From Rhodospirillaceae bacterium (GTDB lineage: Bacteria > Pseudomonadota > Alphaproteobacteria > Rhodospirillales > Casp-alpha2), in assembly GCA_016845145.1 (NCBI GenBank), contig JAERTE010000123.1, positions 1-64,000 on the forward strand: 64,000 nt of DNA, in the 5' to 3' direction. The position numbers were made by a program, and so were the translations under genes. The notes beneath the pieces were generated by a model that saw nothing but the letters and a program-made list of their open reading frames with translations, was not told the origin of the DNA and made no database searches. Shown here one piece after another: positions 19,794-28,035 of this stretch (the stretch's first letter is position 1; the number at the start of each line of letters is the position of its first letter).

Positions 19794-20708
19794 CTAGTGC
19801 GGAAACGGCTCGGCCATTTTGGCTTCGCGGAAGCGCCCTGGCGCAAGCCCTGTGCGGCGTTTAAAAAAGCGCGAGAAATACGCCGGGTCTTGGAAGCCCA
19901 ATTCGTAGGCGATCATCGATGCGCTGGCTGAAGTGTAGATCAGGTGGCGTTGCGCCTCCAGCGCCAGGCGATCCTGGATCAGGTCGCCCGCGCCCTTGCC
20001 GGCAAAGGATTTGCATAATCGGTTGAGGCGCGCCTGGCTCATTGCCAGTTTGTCTGCATAGGCGGTCACCGGCCAATGGTCGCGATAGTGGTCCTCCACC
20101 AATTGTCGAAAGTGCGTATACAGGCTTTGCCGCTGGCCGATGGTTTCAGGCTGCGGGGTCTGGTTGTCCAAGTGCCGCCGTACAGTCATCAATATGACGC
20201 GGATCATCCAGTCGAACATGAACGACCGGCCTGTCTGCGGCCATTGAAACTCTTTCAGCATTTGATCCAGCGTCGTGGCGATCAATGCCGAGCCGTCGGG
20301 GTTGTCGGCAAACGACAGAAGCTGCGGTTCGCGGAAAAGGGGCTCGAATAACCGGCGGCTGCGTCGGAAGCGGGCATCAATCAGCAGCAATTCCGATACC
20401 GTGACGACCCAACCCACGGTTTCTGGCTCCAGCGTAAATGCATGCACCACGCCGCCCGGAATGCAAACGGCACAAGGGCTGGAGATGACGTGGGTGGCAT
20501 GGTCGAGCCTGACCTCGCCCGTACCGCTGACCATGTACATGAATTGAAACATGCGCCGGTGCGCATGCGGGGTGATCTGCCAATCGTAAAGGCTTGAGCG
20601 CGTGCGGATTTCTTCGATGTGCACGAACTCCGGATCGTCGTCGGTAATTTGTTCGCCGAACAAAGCGTAGTGAGATATGCTTGGCGTGGACGTACCAGGG
20701 ATGTCCAT
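19794..20708 (-). CDS. AraC-family transcriptional regulator (PobR-like)
   Basis: A 304-residue regulator: N-terminal cupin sensor (about residues 25-130, with HAHRRMFQFMYMVSGTGEV) and C-terminal double HTH (about 205-295, ending IAYELGFQDPAYFSRFFKRRTGLAPGRFR). I chose ATG 20708 (MDIPGTSTPS), behind AAGAAAGG; a TTG at 20732 is the alternative. The architecture and LYDWQITPHAH opening resemble PobR-type regulators that respond to aromatic acids. It is divergent from the P450 operon and co-directional with the sulfatase-like gene, so it probably controls one or both. Confidence 0.85.
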   Translation of the reverse strand: MDIPGTSTPSISHYALFGEQITDDDPEFVHIEEIRTRSSLYDWQITPHAHRRMFQFMYMVSGTGEVRLDHATHVISSPCAVCIPGGVVHAFTLEPETVGWVVTVSELLLIDARFRRSRRLFEPLFREPQLLSFADNPDGSALIATTLDQMLKEFQWPQTGRSFMFDWMIRVILMTVRRHLDNQTPQPETIGQRQSLYTHFRQLVEDHYRDHWPVTAYADKLAMSQARLNRLCKSFAGKGAGDLIQDRLALEAQRHLIYTSASASMIAYELGFQDPAYFSRFFKRRTGLAPGRFREAKMAEPFPH

Positions 20709-20851
20709 GATTTCGGCCTTTCTTATCCGCAAACGTAGAAAAAGTACAAGATTTCATGCGAAACGTCCATTTTTTGCCGTATCTGTATCGATTATGTTCA
20801 GTTTGTAAGATTTAGAACCATTCGCAAGCAGGCCAGGGAGGTCGAGTCCTC

Positions 20852-22015
20852 ATGTTAAAATTCAATCTATATTCGCCGGAATTCGATGCAGATCCATTTC
20901 CGGTCTATAAGACGCTCCGCGATGAGCACCCCGCTTATTGGTACGAGGAAACCGGCATTTGGATTTATTCCCGCTACGCCGATATCGTAACCGCGCTCAA
21001 CGACTGGGAAACCTATTCGTCGTCGAAAGGCAATTTGGTCGATGAATTGCCTGACCGTGCCGGCAACACGTTGGGGACAACCGATCCACCCCGCCATGAT
21101 CGCTTGAAAGCGTTGATCCAGAAGGCGGTAACCAAACGTGCACTCGACCATATCCTTGAGCCGGCTGTTAGCGCGTGCCGGACACACCTGGATGCGCTTG
21201 CCGGTGAGAAGACGTTCGATTTCGTCAACGACTACTCGTCCAATGTTACGGTCGATTTGTTGTTCTACCTCTTCAATATGCCGAAAGAGAATCAGCAGAC
21301 TGTTCGCGACAAAGCCGTGCTGATGGTCCAAAGCGATGCGGAAACCCGCCAGAAGGGCCCGGCGCAATTGGAAGCATTCGAATGGATGACGAATTATGCC
21401 GGCAATCTCATCGAGGAACGCAAAAAGAATCCGGGCGACGATCTTCTGTCCAACTTTATCACCGCCGAAATCGATGGTGAGAAATTGAAGGAGCGCGAGG
21501 TTCTTTTGACAGTGACGACCTTGATCATGGCCGGTATCGAATCGCTTTCGGGGTTCATGAGCGTTTTCGCTCTCAACCTCGCCGATCATGGCGACGCGCG
21601 CCGCGCCATCGCAGCGGACCCATCGCTTATTCCCGACGCCATGGAAGAGTCCTTGCGCTACAATACGTCGGCCCAGCGTTTCAAGCGCACCTTGATGAAG
21701 GACGTGAATATCCACGGCCAGACCATGAAGGCCGGCGATCCGTTGATCCTTGCCTATGGGGCTGCCAACCGCGATGAGCGGCAATTCGAGAACCCCGATG
21801 TCTACGACATTTCCCGCAAGCCGAAAGGGCATTTGGGTTTCGGTGGCGGTGTGCATGCCTGCCTCGGAACGGCGATCGCGAGATTGGCCTGCAAGGTGGC
21901 TTTCGAGGAATTTATCGGCCGCTATCCGGAGTTCGAGCGGACACAGGAAACGCTACCCTGGGTGCCGTCTTCAAACTTCCGGAGCCCATCGCAGCTTGAA
22001 CTTGCGGTCGGGTAA
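20852..22015 (+). CDS. Cytochrome P450
   Basis: A 387-residue soluble bacterial P450. The heme-binding loop FGGGVHACLG has the Cys ligand C337, the K-helix ExxR is E266-S-L-R269, and the I-helix contains AGIES (227-231), where the usual acid-Thr pair reads Glu-Ser. GGGAGG precedes the ATG. It is first in an operon with its own ferredoxin and reductase, a complete class I NAD(P)H-driven mono-oxygenase. The substrate is unknown; a small aromatic, terpenoid or ether compound would fit the context. Confidence 0.92.
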   Translation: MLKFNLYSPEFDADPFPVYKTLRDEHPAYWYEETGIWIYSRYADIVTALNDWETYSSSKGNLVDELPDRAGNTLGTTDPPRHDRLKALIQKAVTKRALDHILEPAVSACRTHLDALAGEKTFDFVNDYSSNVTVDLLFYLFNMPKENQQTVRDKAVLMVQSDAETRQKGPAQLEAFEWMTNYAGNLIEERKKNPGDDLLSNFITAEIDGEKLKEREVLLTVTTLIMAGIESLSGFMSVFALNLADHGDARRAIAADPSLIPDAMEESLRYNTSAQRFKRTLMKDVNIHGQTMKAGDPLILAYGAANRDERQFENPDVYDISRKPKGHLGFGGGVHACLGTAIARLACKVAFEEFIGRYPEFERTQETLPWVPSSNFRSPSQLELAVG

Positions 22016-22113
22016 AGGTAATCGAAGCACGAGAAGTGTGATTTTCGGGCGGTGGCGCTATAGGGGCGGCTGCCGCCCGAATTTCAAGACAATAGGATGG
22101 AGGAACCCAACCC

Positions 22114-22437
22114 GTGCCGAAAGTAACTTACATTGCCCATGACGGCGAACAGAACGAAGTCGACCTGCCGGTTGGCTGGACCCTGATGCAGGGCGCGACC
22201 CTCAACGGTATCGACGGAATCGAAGGCGAATGCGGCGGATCGTGCGGCTGCGCCACCTGCCACGTCTACATCGATGATGCGTGGACCGGCAAATTGAGTG
22301 ATGCCGCAGAGAACGAAGAAGAAATGCTGGAGTGCACCGTGTCACCGCGGGAGTCCAACAGCCGTCTCGGATGCCAGATCAAGGTTACGGACGAGCTTGA
22401 TGGCATTGTCGTGCGCATGCCGGAAGAACAAAGCTGA
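22114..22437 (+). CDS. [2Fe-2S] ferredoxin, adrenodoxin type
   Basis: A 107-residue ferredoxin starting at GTG 22114 with GGAGG upstream. Cluster ligands are C40, C46, C49 and C87 in the pattern C-x5-C-x2-C-x37-C, with an extra Cys at 44. It carries electrons from the adjacent reductase to the P450. Its stop codon overlaps the reductase start, and it lies 98 bp downstream of the P450. Confidence 0.93.
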   Translation: MPKVTYIAHDGEQNEVDLPVGWTLMQGATLNGIDGIEGECGGSCGCATCHVYIDDAWTGKLSDAAENEEEMLECTVSPRESNSRLGCQIKVTDELDGIVVRMPEEQS

Positions 22438-23660
22438 TGTCTTCGGCGGGGGTCGTTATTGTCGGAGCAGGACAGGCCGGGTATCAGACGGCGGAATCCC
22501 TCCGACAAGAAGGGTATGAGGGGCCTATCACCGTTCTCGGTGATGAGCCGCATGCACCCTACCAACGCCCGCCGCTGTCGAAAGCCTATTTGCTGGGCGA
22601 GACCGACAAGGAGCGCTTGCGGTTCCGACCGGAGAACTTCTATGCCGAGCGCGATATCGACCTCCGCGTGAACACGTGCGTCAGTTCCATCGACCGGGAT
22701 GCCAAGCAGGTGACACTGTTGGATGGCGAAACCCTTGCCTACGATCAGTTGGTCCTTGTGACAGGTGCACGGGTACGCGAATTGTCGGCGCCGGGATCCG
22801 ATCTTGATGGCGTTTTTTATCTCAAGACCTTGGACGATGTTGACCGCATCGAGGCGCAGTTGGCCAAGACAGAGAATGTCGTCGTCATTGGTGCGGGTTT
22901 CATCGGCCTGGAGTTTGCCGCCGTGGCGCGCAAGCTGGAAAAGAACGTCACGGTCCTTGAGGCTGCGCCCCGGGTCATGGGGCGTGCGGTATCGCCGATC
23001 ATATCGGAATTTTTTGCGAATGTGCATCGTGAGCACGGCGCCAATGTGCTGTGCGACGCCATGGTGTCTGAAATCACCGGCGATGGCGGAGAGGTCTCCG
23101 GCGTCACCTGTGCGGACGGAAAAACCTATCCTGCCGATCTGGTGGTGGTCGGGATCGGTGTTGTCCCGAATGTGGAATTGGCCGACACGGCAGGGTTGCC
23201 GTGCGACAACGGCATTGTCGTCGACAAGTTTTGCCGCACAGCCGATGCTGATATCTACGCCGCCGGCGACTGCGCGGCTTATGAACATCCCTTCGCCGGC
23301 CGTTTGATCCGCCTGGAATCTGTACAAAATGCCGCCGACCAAGGCCGCGTTGCCGCCGCCGCCATTGCCGGCAACGAAAAGCCCTACGACGTGGTGCCTT
23401 GGTTCTGGTCGGACCAGTACAATCTCAAGTTACAGATGGCGGGCCTATTGGAAGGTTGCGACGAGACGGTGCTGCGCGGTGCCATGGAAGACGGCAAATT
23501 CTCGCTGTTTCATTTCCGCGATGGCGTTCTGCGCGCTGTGGATGCGGTCAGTAAGCCGGCCGATTACGTGCAAGGACGAAAACTCATGGAAGCTGGTATC
23601 TCGCCGACGCCCGAGCAAGCCGGCGATCCCGAATTCAAGCTGAAACAACTGCTCGGCTAA
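22437..23660 (+). CDS. Ferredoxin-NAD(P)+ reductase (putidaredoxin-reductase type)
   Basis: A 407-residue FAD enzyme with an N-terminal FAD motif (VVIVGAGQAGYQTAES), a central NAD motif (VVVIGAGFIGLEFA) and a C-terminal FAD contact (DIYAAGDCAAYE), closely following putidaredoxin/rubredoxin reductases. It completes the electron chain NAD(P)H to FAD to [2Fe-2S] to P450. The ATG lies within the ferredoxin stop (TGATG), and its end overlaps the convergent response regulator by 4 bp. Confidence 0.93.
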   Translation: MSSAGVVIVGAGQAGYQTAESLRQEGYEGPITVLGDEPHAPYQRPPLSKAYLLGETDKERLRFRPENFYAERDIDLRVNTCVSSIDRDAKQVTLLDGETLAYDQLVLVTGARVRELSAPGSDLDGVFYLKTLDDVDRIEAQLAKTENVVVIGAGFIGLEFAAVARKLEKNVTVLEAAPRVMGRAVSPIISEFFANVHREHGANVLCDAMVSEITGDGGEVSGVTCADGKTYPADLVVVGIGVVPNVELADTAGLPCDNGIVVDKFCRTADADIYAAGDCAAYEHPFAGRLIRLESVQNAADQGRVAAAAIAGNEKPYDVVPWFWSDQYNLKLQMAGLLEGCDETVLRGAMEDGKFSLFHFRDGVLRAVDAVSKPADYVQGRKLMEAGISPTPEQAGDPEFKLKQLLG

Positions 23661-24163
23661 TCTGTTCGTACGCCGATTCCCGGCTTGGACGTTTTCTTTG
23701 TTGTGTTGTCTCTAACAAGCGGCGTAGGTCCGTAAAACGTGCCGTTTCGCACAAATGGCCTGACGGTTGTTAACGTCCGATGCAAACGTGTCATCAGCCC
23801 GTCTGCGGATATTGGCTTCACGAGAAAATCATGTGCTCCCGATTCTAAAACAATATCCAAGGTCTTTTTTGTCGCGTCGCCCGTAACAATAACGATCGGC
23901 AGTTCCTGGTTGGTGCTGTCCGTGCCGTTCCGCACCATCCGGGTAAACTCGGCTCCATCAAGCGGGTCCATGATAAAATCAACCAGCGCAATATCCACGC
24001 GTGAGGTTTTTAGGATATTGAAGGCAGCCCCGGCGTCATTGGCCAGATGTATGTTCCGCACGCCATTACCGCGTAACACGTCTGCGACTAGATTTCGAAA
24101 CGATGCATTGTCGTCCAGAATGAGAACTTCAACTTCGGACCAATCGAATTCTTCGGCCGTCAT
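23657..24163 (-). CDS. Response regulator with short C-terminal tail
   Basis: A 168-residue protein from ATG 24163 (MTAEEFDWSEVEV), which has CGGAGA at good spacing; GTG 24229 and ATG 24202 are weaker alternatives. The receiver domain covers residues 12-135, with acidic pair LDDN, phospho-Asp in IALVDFIMDPLDG, Thr in IVIVTGD and Lys in FLVKPIS. The tail RPFVRNGTFYGPTPLVRDN resembles that of the regulator at 24965, so the two are likely paralogues. A partial inverted repeat (GTGAAAG / CTTTCAC, 24262-24290) lies in its leader. Confidence 0.85.
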   Translation of the reverse strand: MTAEEFDWSEVEVLILDDNASFRNLVADVLRGNGVRNIHLANDAGAAFNILKTSRVDIALVDFIMDPLDGAEFTRMVRNGTDSTNQELPIVIVTGDATKKTLDIVLESGAHDFLVKPISADGLMTRLHRTLTTVRPFVRNGTFYGPTPLVRDNTTKKTSKPGIGVRTD

Positions 24164-24387
24164 TACGTACGTCTCCGGTACAAGTTGGATTGGCGATTTC
24201 ATCGGATGAAGATTATCGGTAATTTTCACGCGATCATCGAATCACATATACTCACTGTTCGGTGAAAGCGGCTTGAGTAGGGCCTTTCACGATTGCCGCC
24301 AAGCAAAGCCTGCGTGAAACGTTATTGACAGTCGGCTGTTACGACCAAATATGTCGTGTGATTGGGTGTCCGAATTGAGGAAAAATC

Positions 24388-24858
24388 ATGCGACCTTGCG
24401 ATATTTGCCCAGGGGGAGCGGCGTGCGCTGGGCTTAATTTGGCACCTATCTTGGTGCGGGTGTTCGACCTCCATGCTGCGGGCAAAACCGACAAGTTCGA
24501 AATTTTGTTTGCCCTCGATGAGGACGAAGAGGAGATGCTCGAGACCTATACCGCCAACGTGAAACGGGCGTGTTGGACACGAGCGGCATTGAGTGCGATC
24601 GCGGAAGTTCTGGTGCGGCGTGAGGCAGAAGTGTCCGCGGGTGCCGACTGGCGTGAAATTGTCGAAGATACGCTAGCATCAGCAAAAGCGGCTTATGAGA
24701 ACTTTCCCTGGCACCTGCCGGATTTGGTGGAGCAAGCGCAGGATCTGCATGCGCAAGTCCTGGAACGTGTTGCCGGCGACGATTTCGGTGGGGCGATTCC
24801 GAAACGTCTTTTTGCGAAAATCTGCAAGGCTACCGTATACGGTTATCTGAAAGAATGA
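24388..24858 (+). CDS. Protein of unknown function with N-terminal cysteine cluster
   Basis: A 156-residue, mostly helical cytosolic protein. It opens MRPCDICPGGAACAG, putting C4, C7 and C13 in a CxxC-x5-C arrangement that could bind metal or a thiol partner; C62 is further on. An acidic patch (LDEDEEEMLE) follows. It sits between two paralogous response regulators, which suggests a role in the same signalling branch. No family is recognised. Confidence 0.65.
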   Translation: MRPCDICPGGAACAGLNLAPILVRVFDLHAAGKTDKFEILFALDEDEEEMLETYTANVKRACWTRAALSAIAEVLVRREAEVSAGADWREIVEDTLASAKAAYENFPWHLPDLVEQAQDLHAQVLERVAGDDFGGAIPKRLFAKICKATVYGYLKE

Positions 24859-24964
24859 ACCGTTTCTCGGACTACGGCGTGTCGAGGCTTGCTAAAGCGC
24901 GCCGGCAATACGATTGAATGCTTGGTCTTTTTGAAGGGCGATGACTATAATCCCCGACTAATGA

Positions 24965-25561
24965 ATGATGGCGCGTGGCCAATGGCAAAACGGGCTCGAG
25001 CGGGGGCGTAGATTGCAGAGCTACAACCTAGAGAACCTGAATATCTTGCTTGTTGAAGATAACAAGCACATGCAACTGCTGATTAAGGAAATTCTCCGGA
25101 GTTTTCGAATCAAGGCTGTGCGCGTTGCCGATGATGGTGCCGATGCGATCAAGGAAATGCGAACCTTCGCCGTCGACTTGGTAATTTGTGATTGGAACAT
25201 GCAACCCATTGATGGACTGGAGTTCGTCCGTATGGTTCGGACCAGTTCAGACAGCTCCAATCCCTATGTTCCAGTCATTATGCTGACGGGGCATACGGAA
25301 ACCCATCGGGTGCTGGAAGCCCGGGATGCCGGCATTACCGAATTTCTGGCCAAACCGGTATCGGCCAAGGGCTTGTATCAGCGTATTTGTATGGTGATTG
25401 AGCGTCCGCGCCAGTTCGTCAAAACACGGATGTACGCCGGCCCTGATCGGCGCCGTATGCCGCCAACGGCAAAGAACAACAAGGGCAGGCGCGCCAGTGA
25501 CGAATCCAGTGGCGATGATGAGCTTTCGCAAGACGAAGTCGAGAAATTGATGAACAGCTGA
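24965..25561 (+). CDS. Response regulator with basic, disordered C-terminal tail
   Basis: A protein of up to 198 residues. The receiver domain begins NLNILLVEDNKHMQ, with phospho-Asp in LVICDWNMQPIDG, Thr in IMLTGHTE and Lys in FLAKPVS. The tail reads VKTRMYAGPDRRRMPP and then a charged, low-complexity end. The start is uncertain: ATGATG at 24965/24968 or a TTG at 25013 (LQSYNLENL). The FV-x4-Y-x-GP-x-R tail pattern is shared with the regulator at 23657-24163. Confidence 0.85.
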   Translation: MMARGQWQNGLERGRRLQSYNLENLNILLVEDNKHMQLLIKEILRSFRIKAVRVADDGADAIKEMRTFAVDLVICDWNMQPIDGLEFVRMVRTSSDSSNPYVPVIMLTGHTETHRVLEARDAGITEFLAKPVSAKGLYQRICMVIERPRQFVKTRMYAGPDRRRMPPTAKNNKGRRASDESSGDDELSQDEVEKLMNS

Positions 25562-25828
25562 GCCGTTGCTATCGGTTTTCACTAACCTTTGAGCAGTTGC
25601 GATACACCTCGCTTACCGAATTCTCATTATCCAAGCCAATCATGACGGCATTTGTAACCAGTGCCCCCCAGCAACGCGCCCGCTTGAATGAGGCCGCGAG
25701 TGCTCCGAGTTGCGTTTGCGCGGACGGGCGCAACAAACTGTTGTAATTCTATATAATTGTATTATATTATTTTTTTACATCTAAAACGAGTTAAAAATAC
25801 TTTTAGAATCAATGAGGTCATGTAGGCG
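25562..25828 (+). promoter_or_regulatory. AT-rich leader/promoter region of the XRE gene
   Basis: There is no credible gene in this 267-bp gap. From 25741 to 25805 the sequence is strongly AT-rich (TTGTAATTCTATATAATTG followed by repeated TATTAT), unlike the surrounding DNA, and offers several TTGTAA / TATATT-type promoter pairs. It lies directly before the XRE regulator. Confidence 0.4.
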
Positions 25829-26272
25829 ATGTCTTCTGAAAAATCCGAAAAGGCGCTCTCCGACGCTGCATCTGCAAATGGGGAACTCCAGATTGGCGAA
25901 AACACTCCCCATCCAGTTGACATTCATGTCGGCACTAAAATCCGACTGCGCCGACGTTTGCTCGGCATGAGCCAATCGGCCGTTGCAAGCCAAATCGGGA
26001 TTTCCTTTCAGCAGCTACAAAAATACGAAAGCGGCGCAAATCGTGTCGGCGCAAGCCGGTTGTACCAATTGGCGCGCGTGTTAGGCGTCGCGCCGAGTGC
26101 CTTCTTCAAGGGGTTGGACGGGGACGACCGAGGGCAGCCGGAAATGATCGGTAATCTTGATGCGGATGGCTTGAGGTTGGCTGCCGGGTGGCAAGCCATA
26201 CCCGATGACCGTCTGCGCAAGGCCATAGCCGGTGTTATATTTGCGACCGGCACGGCCTTGGTTGTTCGCTAG
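25829..26272 (+). CDS. XRE-family transcriptional regulator
   Basis: A 147-residue DNA-binding protein. The HTH spans about residues 35-95 ([20 protein letters not shown], then [20 protein letters not shown]), the HTH_3 pattern typical of small alphaproteobacterial repressors. An unconserved polar N-terminus precedes it, and a short hydrophobic C-terminus ([15 protein letters not shown]) follows, which might mediate dimerisation. The AT-rich DNA in front may be its own operator. Confidence 0.88.
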   Translation: MSSEKSEKALSDAASANGELQIGENTPHPVDIHVGTKIRLRRRLLGMSQSAVASQIGISFQQLQKYESGANRVGASRLYQLARVLGVAPSAFFKGLDGDDRGQPEMIGNLDADGLRLAAGWQAIPDDRLRKAIAGVIFATGTALVVR

Positions 26273-26303
26273 ACAGCAAATACGCGGCGAACTCAACCGG
26301 TCA

Positions 26304-26355
26304 GATTACGGAACGCAAGGATTGAGCAAGTTGATTGCCACGTGATTCCGTAATC
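26304..26355. repeat. Perfect 10-bp inverted repeat, 32-bp spacer
   Basis: GATTACGGAA (26304-26313) and TTCCGTAATC (26346-26355) lie between the convergent XRE gene and the small secreted protein gene. There is no T-tract, so a terminator is not obvious; an operator or RNA hairpin is possible. Confidence 0.45.
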
Positions 26356-26365
26356 ATTGCGGGGA

Positions 26366-26548
26366 TCAGCTTCCTTGGTCGGGCTTTACCGTCTGCTGGG
26401 TCTGCCCTTCAGCAATGTAAGGGCTGCTGGTTTCAGCTGTCTTAGTGTTGTGACCCCAGCCGCATCCCTCTCCGGCCAAAACGGGGCTGGTTACAAGGGC
26501 AAGTCCGAGCGTAAAAGCTGCTGCCAATCCAAACGTCAACGTGCGCAT
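26366..26548 (-). CDS. Small secreted protein of unknown function
   Basis: A 60-residue precursor starting at ATG 26548 (MRTLTFGLAAAFTLGLAL) with GGAGG upstream; a 13-residue upstream extension is rejected. The signal peptide is probably cleaved after PVLA. The mature peptide of about 36 residues starts GEGCGWGHNTKTAE and is polar and Gln/Thr-rich, with one cysteine. Similar tiny periplasmic proteins recur in Rhodospirillales, but I know no function. Confidence 0.65.
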   Translation of the reverse strand: MRTLTFGLAAAFTLGLALVTSPVLAGEGCGWGHNTKTAETSSPYIAEGQTQQTVKPDQGS

Positions 26549-26646
26549 GGCGCGTCCTCCATGGTTAAACCGCCAAAAGGTTAGCACGAACGCGTAGGGC
26601 TACGCTACTGGATAACAATATTGTGTAGAGAGTACCGTACAATGGG

Positions 26647-26994
26647 TCAGACGACGGGTGCGCCATATCCCCAGCTGTAAGGGACCGGGCCGGAAAGCGC
26701 GATGACATCGCCGGGCTCGGGTTGGAAGGCGGTATGAACAGCGCCATCCAATTCCGGCGTCACGTCTTTGCCATTGCACAAGACCAAATAGACTTCGCGT
26801 TCGGGGATTTGCAGGTGGTCGAGGATATCGGCGACAGTACCGCCTGGCGGGATGCTCAATCGCAGTCGCCGCGAGCGGTCACGCATAAAACGCGCCAGAC
26901 TGTTGAAAGCCCGCACTTCGATCTCGATATCAATATCGCCGGAATTGTCCCCAATGCCCGGTGCGGCATGATGTTCTGTCATTGGATCGGGCAT
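26647..26994 (-). CDS. MoaD/ThiS-like beta-grasp protein lacking the terminal GG
   Basis: A 115-residue protein from ATG 26994 (MPDPMTEHH), with GGAAGA 7 nt upstream; an extension to 27054 is possible. The beta-grasp core (IEVRAFNSLARFMRD, TVADILDHLQIPEREVYLVLCNGK, EPGDVIALSGPV) fits MoaD/ThiS sulfur carriers. However, the protein ends SWGYGAPVV rather than GG, so it cannot be adenylated in the canonical way. It is more likely a subunit-like or regulatory member. A perfect FNR box lies about 70 bp upstream. Confidence 0.75.
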   Translation of the reverse strand: MPDPMTEHHAAPGIGDNSGDIDIEIEVRAFNSLARFMRDRSRRLRLSIPPGGTVADILDHLQIPEREVYLVLCNGKDVTPELDGAVHTAFQPEPGDVIALSGPVPYSWGYGAPVV

Positions 26995-27057
26995 GCGGTT
27001 TCTTCCAGGTGTTGCATTCTGTGTGAGTGCTTTTACACGCCCTGCCACAATCATGGA

Positions 27058-27071
27058 TTGATAAATATCAA
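27058..27071. promoter_or_regulatory. Perfect FNR-type box (TTGATAAATATCAA)
   Basis: An exact TTGAT-N4-ATCAA palindrome between the leftward MoaD/ThiS-like gene (start 26994) and the rightward 44-residue membrane protein (start 27185). The distance of about 70 bp to the MoaD/ThiS start suits an activator site near -41. Confidence 0.75.
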
Positions 27072-27184
27072 TTGCGCATCCGAGTGACAGGTGTCACTTC
27101 GCAATGTGTAAGATTCTTGTAAGGTCGGTCTCAACAACAAGCGCGAAAAACGCGCCGAAACCCTCTCAACAGGAGATCGGCACG

Positions 27185-27319
27185 ATGATGAATACAACGA
27201 TGGCAAACAGACTGACAAAATGTATGGGGCTCGCGATTGGGACCGCATTTGGAATGGCGGTTACCGCCTACGGCGCCAGCGCTATTGTTGCTTCCGGCTT
27301 AAGAGTTGTCCTCCCATAG
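27185..27319 (+). CDS. 44-residue single-pass membrane protein
   Basis: Begins at an ATGATG (27185/27188) behind AGGAG at 27171 and stops at 27319. The peptide has a polar start (MMNTTMANRLTKC), a small-residue-rich hydrophobic segment (MGLAIGTAFGMAVTAYGASAIVASG) and a short tail. It is downstream of a perfect FNR box and may be induced at low oxygen. No family is known; it could be a small subunit of a respiratory or transport complex. Confidence 0.55.
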   Translation: MMNTTMANRLTKCMGLAIGTAFGMAVTAYGASAIVASGLRVVLP

Positions 27320-27359
27320 CCTGGTTTCAATAGGCTGTCGACTTGAAACGTGGCCGCAA

Positions 27360-27602
27360 CTAGGCCGCTTCAATCTGTGACCAGTCGGGCAACAAGGCAG
27401 CGTGGCCATTGTCCGCGTGACGTTGTCTCGCCAGTAATGAAACCCTGACCCGATCGAGTTCCGTGGCCAAAAGCTTGAGTTCCTTCCCGTCTTGGGGATC
27501 GGATATGCGAGCTTCTGCCAACAGGGCCAACGCTGTTTCATTCAACTGATGGGCTAATCTCTTTTGTCTTAATGTTTGCACGGGTTGTACTCCCTTGCTC
27601 AT
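27360..27602 (-). CDS. Small helical protein of unknown function
   Basis: An 80-residue protein starting at ATG 27602 (MSKGVQPVQTLRQKR) behind AAGGTGA. It is predicted to be two amphipathic helices (QLNETALALLAEARISD and LKLLATELDRVRVSLLARQRH), with no signal or membrane segment. I recognise no family. It is divergent from the cluster of small genes at 27778; the gap holds an imperfect CtrA-like site (TTAA-N7-TTTA at 27658-27672). Confidence 0.5.
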   Translation of the reverse strand: MSKGVQPVQTLRQKRLAHQLNETALALLAEARISDPQDGKELKLLATELDRVRVSLLARQRHADNGHAALLPDWSQIEAA

Positions 27603-27777
27603 TTCACCTTCGACCATGCTTAGGAGGGTATCTGCCGAACATTACAGAAGTATGTCGTTAACCCAATATTTAGATTTCATTTTGTTACAATCACGACATA
27701 TTGTGTTTTGAGCGGTTCCGGATCGAAAACATACTGATATCCTTTGCGCCACTGGCTCTTCGTGCTATAGGCATTTC

Positions 27778-28023
27778 ATGATGAACGAACCGCAAATGGA
27801 CGATATCGGCTCTGGTGGCCGCGCAACTCTGGCGTTCGGGGTGCTGTTTTCAACTGTCGGCGCCGTGGCGGATGTCGAAGATTGGTTGGATGACAATTGC
27901 ACCGGTGATTGGAGCCTGCAGGTTGAAGGCATGGACGATTCGCTGACCAAAAAAAGCCTGCGGATTATGTTTGAGGTAGAAGCCGACAAGTTGACGTTTA
28001 TAAACGATTTCGCCCGCGCTTGA
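27778..28023 (+). CDS. Small protein of unknown function
   Basis: An 81-residue acidic protein (start ATG 27778 or 27781). The middle stretch alternates strand and helix (RATLAFGVLFSTVGAVADVEDWL, GDWSLQVEGM, LRIMFEVEADKLTFINDF), like a small alpha/beta fold; no catalytic motif is evident. It is followed after 12 bp by a lipoprotein gene and forms a plausible operon with the next small genes up to 29172. Confidence 0.6.
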   Translation: MMNEPQMDDIGSGGRATLAFGVLFSTVGAVADVEDWLDDNCTGDWSLQVEGMDDSLTKKSLRIMFEVEADKLTFINDFARA

Positions 28024-28035
28024 GCCCCGGCAGTG

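Noticed and set aside
24262..24290. GTGAAAG / CTTTCAC inverted repeat as a terminator or operator
   Set aside because: Stem is interrupted and asymmetric, no T-tract, and it lies in a leader region without further support.
25645..25746. 34-codon frame starting at an ATG in the gap before the XRE gene
   Set aside because: No ribosome-binding site and no recognisable protein character; the region looks like a leader.
27658..27672. TTAA-N7-TTTA as a CtrA site between the genes at 27602 and 27778
   Set aside because: Second half-site mismatched; kept only as a remark, unlike the exact site at 29769.
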